A DNA stretch of 64,000 bases from NCBI RefSeq assembly GCF_000971175.1, contig NZ_BBLY01000005.1, positions 62,001 to 126,000 of the forward strand. The letters are read 5' to 3'. Below, piece by piece: positions 17,732 through 25,817 of this stretch (positions within the stretch are counted from its first letter, which is position 1; each line of letters opens with the position of its first letter). The notes below the pieces were generated by a model. It saw only the letters and a list, made by a program, of their open reading frames with translations. It was not told the origin of the DNA and did no database searches. Position numbers and translations under genes: made by a program. This DNA is from Demequina pelophila. GTDB lineage: Bacteria > Actinomycetota > Actinomycetes > Actinomycetales > Demequinaceae.

Positions 17732-19231
17732 TCAGCGCAGGGTGCCGCGGAACGCGGTCCACGACTCCGGGGCCAGGCGCAGCGTGACCGCGCCGTCGGC
17801 GTGCTCGACGGGGAGGGCGTCGACCATGCCGTAGGCCTCGGCGGCCTGCTTGCCCTCGCGGGGGCCGATGGTGTCCGCGAGGACCGCGGCGCCGCCCGCG
17901 ATGGTCGCGGCGGCGCCCGGGGTGCGGAGCGTGACGGTCTGCTCCTCGCCCGTGCGGTTGGTGACGAACAGCGCGAGCGCGCCGGTCTCCGGGTCCACCG
18001 TCGCGGCCGCCGTGACCGCGGGCACGTCGCCGTGCGCGGCGGTCGCGATCGCGTCCGTGGCGACCTTCACCTGGAGCGACTCGCCCCGGGCCAGGCGCGC
18101 CGCGGTGGCGAAGGGGTGGAAGGTGGTCTGCTTCCAGGACTCGCCGCCCGGCTCGGTCATGATCGGGGCGATGACGTTGACCAGCTGCGCGAGGCAGCCG
18201 ATCGCGACGCGGTCCGCGTGGGAGAGCAGCGTGTTGATGAGGTCGCCCACCACCACGGCGTCGAGCGCCGAGTAGACGTCCTCGATGATGCGCGGCGCGT
18301 CCCGCTGGATCGGCAGGTTCTTCTCCCCCACGAAGCGGGACTTGAGGTACCAGACGTTCCACTCGTCGAAGCTGATGGTGATGCGCTTGTCGGAGCGGCG
18401 CTCGGCCCCGATCGCATCGGCGGACGCGGCCACCCGCTCGATGAAGCGCGACATGGCCGTACCGGAGCCCAGGAACGAGGCGCGGTCGCCGTCCAGCTCC
18501 TCGTAGTACGCGTGCATCGAGATGTGATCGACGATGTCGTACGTGTACGAGAGCACGGTGCGCTCCCACTCGCCGAAGGTGTCCATCGTCATCGAGCTCG
18601 ACCCGCAGGCCACCAGCTCGATGCTCGGGTCGGTCAGGCGCATGGCCTTGCCCGCCTCGGCGGCGAGCTTGCCGTACTCGTGCGCGTCCTTGTGGCCGAT
18701 CTGCCACGGGCCGTCCATCTCGTTGCCCAGGCACCACAGCTTCACGCCGTAGGGCTTCTCGCGGCCGTTGGCGATGCGCATGTCCGCCCACTTGGTGCCG
18801 GCCTCGCCGTTGCAGTACTCGAGCAGCGCGACCGCCTCGGCCACGCCCCGGGTGCCCAGGTTCACGGCCATCATCGGCTCGATCCCCTCCCGCTCGCAGT
18901 ACTGCAGGAACTCGTCGGTGCCCACCAGGTTGGGCTCCACGGTGCGCCACGCGAGGTCGAGGAACGGCTTGCGGTCCTCGACGGGGCCCACTCCGTCCTC
19001 CCACACGTAGTTGGAGACGAAGTTGCCGCCCGGGTAGCGCAGCACCGTCGCGCCGAGCTCCTTGGTGAGGTCCGCGACGTCGCGGCGGAAGCCGTGCTCA
19101 TCCGCGGTGGGGTGCCCGGGCTCGTAGATGCCCGTGTAGACGCAGCGGCCCAGGTGCTCGACGAACGAGCCGAACACGCGGCGGTCGACGGGACCCACCC
19201 GGAAGTCAGGGTGCAGGGTGATGGTGGTCAT
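17732..19231 (-). CDS. GH51 alpha-L-arabinofuranosidase (paralogue 1)
   Basis: 499 residues, the usual single-domain length for GH51: an (alpha/beta)8 barrel plus a C-terminal beta-sandwich. The acid/base is Glu171 in WCLGNEMDGPW and the nucleophile is Glu290 in SFDEWNVWY. GSFVEHLGRCVYTGIYEP is the typical N-terminal block. No signal peptide is present, so it acts in the cytoplasm on imported arabino-oligosaccharides, releasing L-arabinose. The start ATG is 4 nt from GAGGAG. It is the last gene of the cassette, next to a clear paralogue. Confidence 0.93.
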   Translation of the reverse strand: MTTITLHPDFRVGPVDRRVFGSFVEHLGRCVYTGIYEPGHPTADEHGFRRDVADLTKELGATVLRYPGGNFVSNYVWEDGVGPVEDRKPFLDLAWRTVEPNLVGTDEFLQYCEREGIEPMMAVNLGTRGVAEAVALLEYCNGEAGTKWADMRIANGREKPYGVKLWCLGNEMDGPWQIGHKDAHEYGKLAAEAGKAMRLTDPSIELVACGSSSMTMDTFGEWERTVLSYTYDIVDHISMHAYYEELDGDRASFLGSGTAMSRFIERVAASADAIGAERRSDKRITISFDEWNVWYLKSRFVGEKNLPIQRDAPRIIEDVYSALDAVVVGDLINTLLSHADRVAIGCLAQLVNVIAPIMTEPGGESWKQTTFHPFATAARLARGESLQVKVATDAIATAAHGDVPAVTAAATVDPETGALALFVTNRTGEEQTVTLRTPGAAATIAGGAAVLADTIGPREGKQAAEAYGMVDALPVEHADGAVTLRLAPESWTAFRGTLR

Positions 19232-19244
19232 GTCTCCTCCTCGG

Positions 19245-20753
19245 TTACTTGCCGAGCCTGATGACGTTCCAGGACACGGGGGGAAGCTCCGCGGCGAACC
19301 TGCCGGCGTCGACGGTGGCCGTGGTGTTCGGCACGGGAGTGACGGTGCTGTCGTCGTCGGCGGTGGCGGTCCAGGTGTGGTCGGGGTTGGACAGGGTGGT
19401 GGCGTCGAGGAGGCGCAGGCCGGGGAAGGCGGCGAGGTTGACGTCGAGGGTGAGCTGCTCGGTGGTGGAGCGGTTGACGGCGAAGATGACGACCTCGCCG
19501 GTGTCGGGGTCGTGGGTGGCGACGGCGTCGAGGACGGGGACGTTGCCGAACTTCTTGGTCTCGTAGTCCGGGCCGTCGATCGCAACGTTGAGGACGTCGC
19601 CCTTGGCGAGGGTGGAGGCCTGGGCGAAGGGGTGGAAGGTGGTCTGGCGCCAGGAGCGGCCGCCAGGCTCGGTCATGATCGGCGCGATGACGTTGACCAG
19701 CTGGGCGAGGGAGGCGGCGTGGACGCGGTCGGTGTGGCGCAGCAGGGAGATGAGGAGGTTGCCCACGACGACCGCGTCGGCGACGTTGTAGTGGTCCTCG
19801 AGCAGGACGGGGGCGACGGGCCAGTCGTCGCCGCTCGGGGGGCGGGATTCGGCGCGGCGCTGGTACCAGACGTTCCATTCGTCGAAGCTGATGTGGATGC
19901 GCTTGTCGGTCTTCTTGGCGGCGCGGACCTGGTCCGCGGCTGCGGCGACGGAGTCGATGAAGTGGTCCATGTCGACCGCGGAGGCCAGGAACGAGTCGAG
20001 GTCGCCGTCGGTCTCGTAGTAGTAGGCGTGGGCGGAGATGTAGTCCACGTGCTCGTAGGTGTGGGTCAGGACGGTGCGCTCCCACTCGCCGAACGTGGGC
20101 ATGTGCGACGCGGACGACCCGCACGCCACCAGCTCGATCTCCGGATCCAGGCGACGCATCGCCGCCGCCGTCCTCGCCGCCAGCCGGCCGTATTCCTCGG
20201 CGGTGGAGGCGCCGACCTGCCAGGGGCCGTCCATCTCGTTGCCCAGGCACCACATCTTGATCCGGTACGGGTCTTCGGCGCCGTTGGCGCGGCGCAGGTC
20301 GGACCAGTAGGTGCCGCCGGGCACGTTGCAGTACTCGAGGAGGTCGAGGGCGGACTCGATGCCGCGGGTGCCCAGGTTGATGGCCATCATGGCCTCGGTG
20401 CCGGACTTCACGGTCCACTTCATGAACTCGTCGACGCCGATGGTGTTGGGCTCGGTGGAGTGCCAGGCCAGGTCCAGGCGGCGGGGACGGTCGTCGACGG
20501 GGCCGATGCCGTCCTCCCACCGGTAGCCGGAGACGAAGTTGCCGCCCGGGTAGCGGACCGTGGAGATGCCCAGGGCGCGGGTGTGGTCGATGACGTCGGT
20601 GCGGAAGCCGTCCTCGTCCGCGCAGTCGGCGGCGGGGTCGTGGATACCGGTGTAGACGCACCGGCCCAGGTGCTCGACGAACGAGCCGAACGTACGGCGG
20701 CGGACGGGGCCGACCACGAATGCCGGGTCGACGGTGACAGAGGCGTGAAGCAT
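19245..20753 (-). CDS. GH51 alpha-L-arabinofuranosidase (paralogue 2)
   Basis: 502 residues, with the same motifs as its neighbour: acid/base Glu173 (CLGNEMDGPW) and nucleophile Glu292 (SFDEWNVWYQRR). Large blocks are shared (GSFVEHLGRCVYTGI, NVIAPIMTEPGG), and I judge overall identity to be around half. It is cytoplasmic, with no signal. Tandem GH51 genes usually divide labour between linkage types (alpha-1,5 backbone versus 1,2/1,3 branches). The gap to the next gene is 13 nt, so they are co-transcribed. Confidence 0.93.
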   Translation of the reverse strand: MLHASVTVDPAFVVGPVRRRTFGSFVEHLGRCVYTGIHDPAADCADEDGFRTDVIDHTRALGISTVRYPGGNFVSGYRWEDGIGPVDDRPRRLDLAWHSTEPNTIGVDEFMKWTVKSGTEAMMAINLGTRGIESALDLLEYCNVPGGTYWSDLRRANGAEDPYRIKMWCLGNEMDGPWQVGASTAEEYGRLAARTAAAMRRLDPEIELVACGSSASHMPTFGEWERTVLTHTYEHVDYISAHAYYYETDGDLDSFLASAVDMDHFIDSVAAAADQVRAAKKTDKRIHISFDEWNVWYQRRAESRPPSGDDWPVAPVLLEDHYNVADAVVVGNLLISLLRHTDRVHAASLAQLVNVIAPIMTEPGGRSWRQTTFHPFAQASTLAKGDVLNVAIDGPDYETKKFGNVPVLDAVATHDPDTGEVVIFAVNRSTTEQLTLDVNLAAFPGLRLLDATTLSNPDHTWTATADDDSTVTPVPNTTATVDAGRFAAELPPVSWNVIRLGK

Positions 20754-20778
20754 GAGATTCCTTGCGAAGACGGCCGGA

Positions 20779-22086
20779 TCAGGCCTGGTCGAGGGCGACC
20801 CAGGCGACGCCGTGGGCGGGGATGGTGGCGGTGAGGACCTGGTCGCCGGTGATGGCGGGGGCCTGGGTGGGCCACAGGTCGGTGACGGTGGCGGTGTCGT
20901 GGCCAGTTCCCAGGATGGATGCCAGGCGCACGCTGGCCTCGTGTGCTTCCTCGCCGGTCCAGAAGATCGCGGCGTAGGTGCGGCCGGGCGCGCGGGTCGA
21001 GCGGGCCGACCACACGATGAGCTCGCCGCCGGCCATGGGCTCACGCAGCAGTTCCCGGTTGGCCTCGGTGTGGCCCAGGACCTCCGCCAGGTGGGGGTTG
21101 GACAGGCGGGTCATGGTGTCCTCGTTGGTGGTGGGCAGGTCGCCACCGAGCATGAACGGGGACCGGCCCATGGCCCACAGGGTCAGCAGCGTGCACTGCT
21201 CGTCCGCGCTCAGGCGCGAGTCGCGCGGCTCGCCGCGCTCGGCACGGATGCCGATGCGGCCCAGGGGCAGCATGTCCGCATCGGCCCACCCGCCGGGCTG
21301 CTGGAACGGCGCCCACCGGGCCAGGCGCGCGAACTGCGCGTGGACGTCCTCCCACCGGTCCCACAGGTCATCGCTGATGCGCCACATCTGCGCGTTGGCG
21401 CGCAGGTGGTCGAGGTGCGCGGTCGACAGCAGCGTGCCCGGCGACAGCGACAGCACCATCTCCCGGCCCGTCTTCGCGATCGCGTCGGCGTAGGCGGAGA
21501 TTTCCCGCTCGTAGTACGGGGCCTGCATGTCGTCGACCTTGAGGAAGTCCACCCCCCACGCGGCGAACTGCGCCACCTGCGCGTCGTACCAGGCCTGCGC
21601 GCCCGGGTGGTCGTGGTTGAGGCCGTAGTTGTCCGGGTTCCACTCGCACACGTGGTCCAGGTCCGCGACGTCCTTCGCCGTGTACTCCGTGCCGAACACG
21701 GGAAGGTCCTGCTCCACCGCGAGCTTGGGGATGCCCCGCATCACGTGGATGCCGAACTTCAACCCCAGCGCGTGGACCGCATCGGCCAACGGCGCGAAGC
21801 CCGCACCCTCGACCGCGGAGGGGAAGCGGTTGACCGCCGGCAGCTGGCGGCCGTACGCGTCGAGCACGAGCGGCGCACCCTCGTTGTAGCCATGCGAACG
21901 GGCCGTCGGGTCGTACCAGGCGATGTCGACCACCACCGTGTCCCACCCCGCCGGCAGCAGACGCTCCGCCATCACCCGAGCATTGGCCAGCACCTCCTCC
22001 TCCGTCACGGTGGTGCCAAAGCAATCCCAGCTGTTCCAGCCCATCGGGGGGGTCAGGGCCAGGGTGGGCTGCGCGTTCTGAGTCAT
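20779..22086 (-). CDS. GH27-family glycosidase; specificity open
   Basis: 435 residues, intracellular. TPPMGWNSWDCFG opens the barrel, the nucleophile is Asp185 in DFLKVDDM, and the acid/base lies in WRISDDLWDRW near 239. Family alpha-galactosidases carry D-D-C-W early in the barrel for sugar binding. Here it reads VVVDIAWYDP (54-57, D-I-A-W), so the second Asp is lost and galactose specificity should not be assumed. Its position among arabinofuranosidases makes beta-L-arabinopyranosidase activity, known in GH27, a reasonable alternative. Its ATG follows AGGAGAGGACACC. Confidence 0.85.
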   Translation of the reverse strand: MTQNAQPTLALTPPMGWNSWDCFGTTVTEEEVLANARVMAERLLPAGWDTVVVDIAWYDPTARSHGYNEGAPLVLDAYGRQLPAVNRFPSAVEGAGFAPLADAVHALGLKFGIHVMRGIPKLAVEQDLPVFGTEYTAKDVADLDHVCEWNPDNYGLNHDHPGAQAWYDAQVAQFAAWGVDFLKVDDMQAPYYEREISAYADAIAKTGREMVLSLSPGTLLSTAHLDHLRANAQMWRISDDLWDRWEDVHAQFARLARWAPFQQPGGWADADMLPLGRIGIRAERGEPRDSRLSADEQCTLLTLWAMGRSPFMLGGDLPTTNEDTMTRLSNPHLAEVLGHTEANRELLREPMAGGELIVWSARSTRAPGRTYAAIFWTGEEAHEASVRLASILGTGHDTATVTDLWPTQAPAITGDQVLTATIPAHGVAWVALDQA

Positions 22087-22170
22087 GGTGATGGTGTCCT
22101 CTCCTGGGGTGATGCGGGTGGCTGCGCGGGACGGGGCGGGGGCGCGCTCGGCGCCCCCGCCCCTACCGGG

Positions 22171-23562
22171 TCAGTCGAACAGGGCGTTGATCTTGTCGTT
22201 GACCGCGGTCAGCGACGAGGCGTCGGCCTGTCGGTTGTAGATGGCCTCCATCGCCATCTCGAGCTGGTCGCCGATCGCGGCGGAGTTCTCGGAGATGGGC
22301 GGCAGGAAGGTGATGCCGTCGGTCAGGTAGTGCATGTAGCCGGACACGTCGCGGCCGGACTCCTGCATGAGCTCGAGCTTCAGGTCCATCGAGGTCTCGA
22401 TGGCCGGGAACGCGGTGCCCTTCTCGGCGAAGATGTCCTGGCACTCGGCGGTGCCCATGAAGGAGATCCACGCCCAGGCGCCCTCGGGGTTCGAGGCGCC
22501 CGCGGGGATCGAGTCCGCGACGCCGTTGAACATCGAGGCGGCCTGGCCCGACGGGCCCACCGGCGAGTGGGTCAGGCCGATGTTGACGCCCTCGTCACGC
22601 AGCGAGAACATGCCGTTGGCCGACCACGAGCCCACGAGGCCCGCCGTCGAGATGCCGGCGCCGATCTGGTTGGTGCCGGACGCGACCACTCCGTACGCGG
22701 GCATGTAGCCCTTGTCGACCAGGCCGAAGTACCAGTCGATGGTCTCCTGGAACGTCGGGTCGTCGTAGTTGTACTCGGTGCCCCACGGGTTCTCGTCCAT
22801 GTGGGTCCAGCCGGTGGAACCGGCGAAGTTCGCCCAGGTCGACTGGCCGGCGTCGCGACCGCCGCCGCCGCCGCGGCTGAGGCCGTAGACCTCGACGTTC
22901 GAGGCGTCGAAGCCCTCCTCGTCGCCGCGGACGCCGTTCTTGTCGATGGTCATGCGGGCGAGGAACGTCTCGAAGCTGCCGCCGTCCTGCGGGTTCCAGT
23001 CGAGGTTCTCGAGGTCCTCGGCCGTGTAGCCGCCGGCCTCGACCTTGTCGAGGTCGTAGAACAGGCCGATGGTGTCCCAGTCCTTCGGGATGCCGTACTG
23101 GAGGCCGTCCTGCGCGACCCACGGGTCGGCCAGGCCGTCGATGAAGACCGACATGTCGAACGAGTCCGCCGCGATGTACTCGTCGAGGGGCGCGATCTGG
23201 CCGCCCTCGAGGAACTGGCCGTACTTGTTGAGGTGGTCGATGAAGGCGTCCGGCGGGTTGCCCGCGACCAGCGAGGCCGTGAGCTTGGTCCAGTAGTCGT
23301 CCCAGTTGTACTGCTCGATCTTGACGGTGGTGCCGGGGTTCTGCTCCTCGAACACGTCGGCGCAGGCCTGGTAGCCGGGGACCTGCTCGGCGACCCACAT
23401 CCAGTAGTTGATGTCGCCGTAACCCGCGGTGCCCGCCTCGGAGGTGCTGCCGGCCGCGCCGGCGGCGCTTCCGCCGTCGTCCGCGCTGCCGCCGGCGCAG
23501 GCCGCGACGAGCGTGAGGCCGACGACGGCCGAGGCCGCGCCGATGATCCGCTTGATCTTCAT
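22171..23562 (-). CDS. Sugar ABC transporter substrate-binding lipoprotein
   Basis: 463 residues. The signal peptide has lipobox LVAAC with Cys22 as the lipidated residue, then a Gly/Ser-rich tether. The body is a family-1 extracellular solute-binding protein (INYWMWVAEQVPGYQACADVFEEQNPGTTVKIEQ; NPPDAFIDHLNKYGQFLEGGQIAPLDEYI). Aromatic residues are frequent, as in oligosaccharide binders. It is anchored outside the membrane to deliver sugar to the two permeases encoded upstream. The ATG is preceded by GAAAGGAAA. Confidence 0.93.
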   Translation of the reverse strand: MKIKRIIGAASAVVGLTLVAACAGGSADDGGSAAGAAGSTSEAGTAGYGDINYWMWVAEQVPGYQACADVFEEQNPGTTVKIEQYNWDDYWTKLTASLVAGNPPDAFIDHLNKYGQFLEGGQIAPLDEYIAADSFDMSVFIDGLADPWVAQDGLQYGIPKDWDTIGLFYDLDKVEAGGYTAEDLENLDWNPQDGGSFETFLARMTIDKNGVRGDEEGFDASNVEVYGLSRGGGGGRDAGQSTWANFAGSTGWTHMDENPWGTEYNYDDPTFQETIDWYFGLVDKGYMPAYGVVASGTNQIGAGISTAGLVGSWSANGMFSLRDEGVNIGLTHSPVGPSGQAASMFNGVADSIPAGASNPEGAWAWISFMGTAECQDIFAEKGTAFPAIETSMDLKLELMQESGRDVSGYMHYLTDGITFLPPISENSAAIGDQLEMAMEAIYNRQADASSLTAVNDKINALFD

Positions 23563-23672
23563 GGGGGTGTTTCCTTTCGGTTCGGCCCTGTCAGCGTCGA
23601 CAGGGCCTGGTGGGGGGATGGCCGGCGTCCTCAGCGAGGCCGGCCGGGAGAATCGGGCGCCGCGGCGCCGCA

Positions 23673-24605
23673 TCACTTGATGCCGTTGAACCCGATGTTG
23701 TTGACGATGCGCTTGGCGAAGACCAGGAACAGCAGCAGCATGGGCAGCGCCGCGATGAGGGTCGCGGCCATGAGGCCCGCCCAGTCCATCGTTCCGTCGG
23801 TGGCCTGCGACCGGAACACTCCAAGCGCCACGGTGAGCACGCGGGAGCTCTCCGAGTTGCTCACCATGAGCGGCCACAGGTAGTCGTTCCACGCGGCGAT
23901 GTAGGTGATGATCGCCAGCGTGATGAGGGCCGGCGCGGCCTGAGGCAGGATCACCTGGAACATGCGCCGCAGGCGGCCCGCGCCGTCGATCTGCGCGGCC
24001 TCCTCGATCTCCACGGAGATGCCCATGAAGAACTGGCGGAGGAAGAACACCGCGAACGGCGAGATGAACAGGGTGGGCAGCGCGATGCCCGCGAGGGTGT
24101 CGATCAGGCCCAGCTCGCGCATCAGCACGAAGTTGGGGATCAGCGTGAAGATCAGCGGGACCATGAGGCCCACGATGAAGATCTTGAACAGCGTGTCCCG
24201 GCCGCGCCACTGGAGCCGGGTGAAGGCGTAGGCCGCCATCGCCGAGGCCAGGGTCTGGACCACGGTGACCGTCGTGGCGACGATCACGGAGTTGATCAGG
24301 TTCTGCACCAGGTTGAGGGAGGCTCCCGAGCCGCCATCCGCGAGGGACTCCTCGACGGTGGCGAGGCCGAGCGCGCGCCGGAAGCCCTCCCAGCTGAAGC
24401 CCACGGGCCCCAGCGAGCTGGTGTCGGTGAACAGCGCCGCATTGGTCGACAGCGCGGTGCGCAGCATCCAGTAGAACGGGAAGATCGTGACCACGATGAG
24501 GGAGATCAGGACCGCCCAGCCGGCGATCTTGCCCAGGGACGGCCGGCGACGGCGACGCACGTCCTTGACCTGCGCCTCGGGCGCGGGGGTGGTGAGGGTT
24601 GCCAT
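23673..24605 (-). CDS. Sugar ABC transporter permease, MalG type
   Basis: 310 residues with six predicted membrane helices. The EAA loop IEEAAQIDGAGRLRRMFQVILP couples to the ATPase. The second of the two permeases (MalG-like), it ends FAKRIVNNIGFNGIK, a typical MalG C-terminus. The ATG at 24605 follows TAGGAGC; an upstream ATG at 24641 is less likely. It forms a heterodimeric channel with the 24616-25575 product. No ATP-binding subunit is encoded in the cassette. Confidence 0.93.
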   Translation of the reverse strand: MATLTTPAPEAQVKDVRRRRRPSLGKIAGWAVLISLIVVTIFPFYWMLRTALSTNAALFTDTSSLGPVGFSWEGFRRALGLATVEESLADGGSGASLNLVQNLINSVIVATTVTVVQTLASAMAAYAFTRLQWRGRDTLFKIFIVGLMVPLIFTLIPNFVLMRELGLIDTLAGIALPTLFISPFAVFFLRQFFMGISVEIEEAAQIDGAGRLRRMFQVILPQAAPALITLAIITYIAAWNDYLWPLMVSNSESSRVLTVALGVFRSQATDGTMDWAGLMAATLIAALPMLLLFLVFAKRIVNNIGFNGIK

Positions 24606-24615
24606 GTCGATGCTC

Positions 24616-25575
24616 CTAGGCGAGGTCGCTCGAGCCTGCACGGCTCAGTCGGTACTGGAGGAAGGTGATGACGAGCAGCACGAGCATGAGCGCCACCGAC
24701 ATCGCGGACGCGTAGCCGAACTCGAAGCGCCCGAACGCCGCCTTGTAGATCTCCATCTGGATCACCTGAGAGGCGTTGACGGGGCCTCCGCCCGTGGTGA
24801 CGGACACGAGGTCGAACACCTGGAAGGACCCGATGATCGACAGGATCACCACCATCGCGAGGTACGGCCGCAGCAGCGGCAGGGTGATCGAGCGGAACAT
24901 GCGCCCCTCGCTCGCGCCGTCGAGGCGGCCGGCCTCGTACAGCTGCTCCGGGATGGTCTGGAGACCCGCGAAGATGAGCAGCGCGGTGTAGCCCAGGAAC
25001 TTCCAGACCGTGATGAGGGCCAGGGTCGGGATGACCAGCTTGTCGTCGCCCCAGAAGAACACGCGGCCGATGCCGATCCACTCGAGGAACTTGTTGCCGA
25101 TGCCCAGCTGGTAGTCGAGGATCCACAGCCACACGAGGCCGACGACCACGTTCGACACCAGGAAGGGCGTCAGCATGACCGAGCGGACGAACACCGAGCG
25201 GGTGAGGCGGTGCATGAGGACCGCGAGCAGCACCGCGAGCACCGTCTGGACGCCGATGTTCACCAGCACGTACTGCACGGTGACCCACATGGAGTGCCAG
25301 AACTCCGGGTCCTGGACCATGCGGACGTAGTTGTCCAGGCCCACCCACTGCGCCGGCGTGAAGACGTTGTAGTCGGTGAAGCTGAAGTAGATGCCGCGCA
25401 GCGTGGGCCACACCAGGAACACCGCGAGTCCCAGCGTGGCGGGGGCCACGAAGAACAGCGCCGCGATCAGGTCGCCGCGCCGGTGGGACAGGTGCGGGAG
25501 CCGGAATCGGCGGGGCGACGCCCCCTCGTCCTCGACTGCGGCACGCCGCGCCGGCGCCTCCATGGTGTCAGTCAT
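24616..25575 (-). CDS. Sugar ABC transporter permease, MalF type
   Basis: 319 residues with six membrane helices after a charged 35-residue tail. The EAA loop is EQLYEAGRLDGASEGRMFRSITLP. PTLRGIYFSFTDYNVF is typical of family-1 sugar permeases. It is the first gene of the transporter-glycosidase part of the cassette. The ATG overlaps the stop of a 13-codon leader frame (ATGACTGA), with GGGGGA as its own ribosome-binding site. Expression is probably controlled from the promoter and palindromes around 25644-25699. Confidence 0.92.
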   Translation of the reverse strand: MTDTMEAPARRAAVEDEGASPRRFRLPHLSHRRGDLIAALFFVAPATLGLAVFLVWPTLRGIYFSFTDYNVFTPAQWVGLDNYVRMVQDPEFWHSMWVTVQYVLVNIGVQTVLAVLLAVLMHRLTRSVFVRSVMLTPFLVSNVVVGLVWLWILDYQLGIGNKFLEWIGIGRVFFWGDDKLVIPTLALITVWKFLGYTALLIFAGLQTIPEQLYEAGRLDGASEGRMFRSITLPLLRPYLAMVVILSIIGSFQVFDLVSVTTGGGPVNASQVIQMEIYKAAFGRFEFGYASAMSVALMLVLLVITFLQYRLSRAGSSDLA

Positions 25576-25609
25576 CGCGTCCCCCAGCAGGGGTCATCGT
25601 GCGAGTCAT
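25568..25609 (-). CDS. Possible 13-codon leader peptide before the permease gene
   Basis: ATG at 25609 reads MTRTMTPAGGRDD and stops at TGA 25570-25568, overlapping the permease ATG. It has the best Shine-Dalgarno of the region, AAGGAGG (25624-25618), 8 nt upstream. It may simply load ribosomes for the coupled permease. No run of regulatory codons is visible, so classical attenuation is not suggested. It may be spurious. Confidence 0.35.
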   Translation of the reverse strand: MTRTMTPAGGRDD

Positions 25610-25643
25610 CCTCACGACCTCCTTGTCGCGTATTTCATTTAGC

Positions 25644-25699
25644 GGCAATTACTGCCAACTATTGGTATCTATTCTCCGCAGACGGTCCGGCCGAGTCAA
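25644..25699 (-). promoter_or_regulatory. Promoter and overlapping operators of the sugar-uptake operon
   Basis: On the minus strand TTGACT (25699-25694), a 17-nt spacer and GAGAAT (25676-25671) form a good sigma-A-type promoter. Immediately downstream lie two touching palindromes: CCAA-TAG-TTGG (25655-25665, extendable to 15 bp with one mismatch) and GGCA-N5-TGCC (25644-25656). Placed over the transcription start, they look like repressor sites. The regulator could be the IclR protein encoded upstream, but this is inference. Confidence 0.5.
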
Positions 25700-25760
25700 A
25701 CTCGAAAGGCCCCAGAACGGTCATTTGGGCGTAGAACGCCCCGCCTGCTGTACATATGGC

Positions 25761-25817
25761 ACGCAGTCCCGGGACTTCGGTCCCCTGCGTTGAACCACCT
25801 ATTCCACTAGGTGGAAT
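25761..25817. terminator. Clustered palindromes after the dehydratase gene
   Basis: ACGCAG (25761-25766) pairs with CTGCGT (25785-25790) around an inner hairpin GGGAC-TTCG-GTCCC (25771-25784). AGTCCCGGGACT (25765-25776) is itself a perfect palindrome. Next to the dehydratase stop lies ATTCCAC-TAG-GTGGAAT (25801-25817), which overlaps a second possible stem CCACCTA...TAGGTGG. The first is a plausible terminator for the dehydratase transcript. The second resembles an operator half-site pair. Confidence 0.45.
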
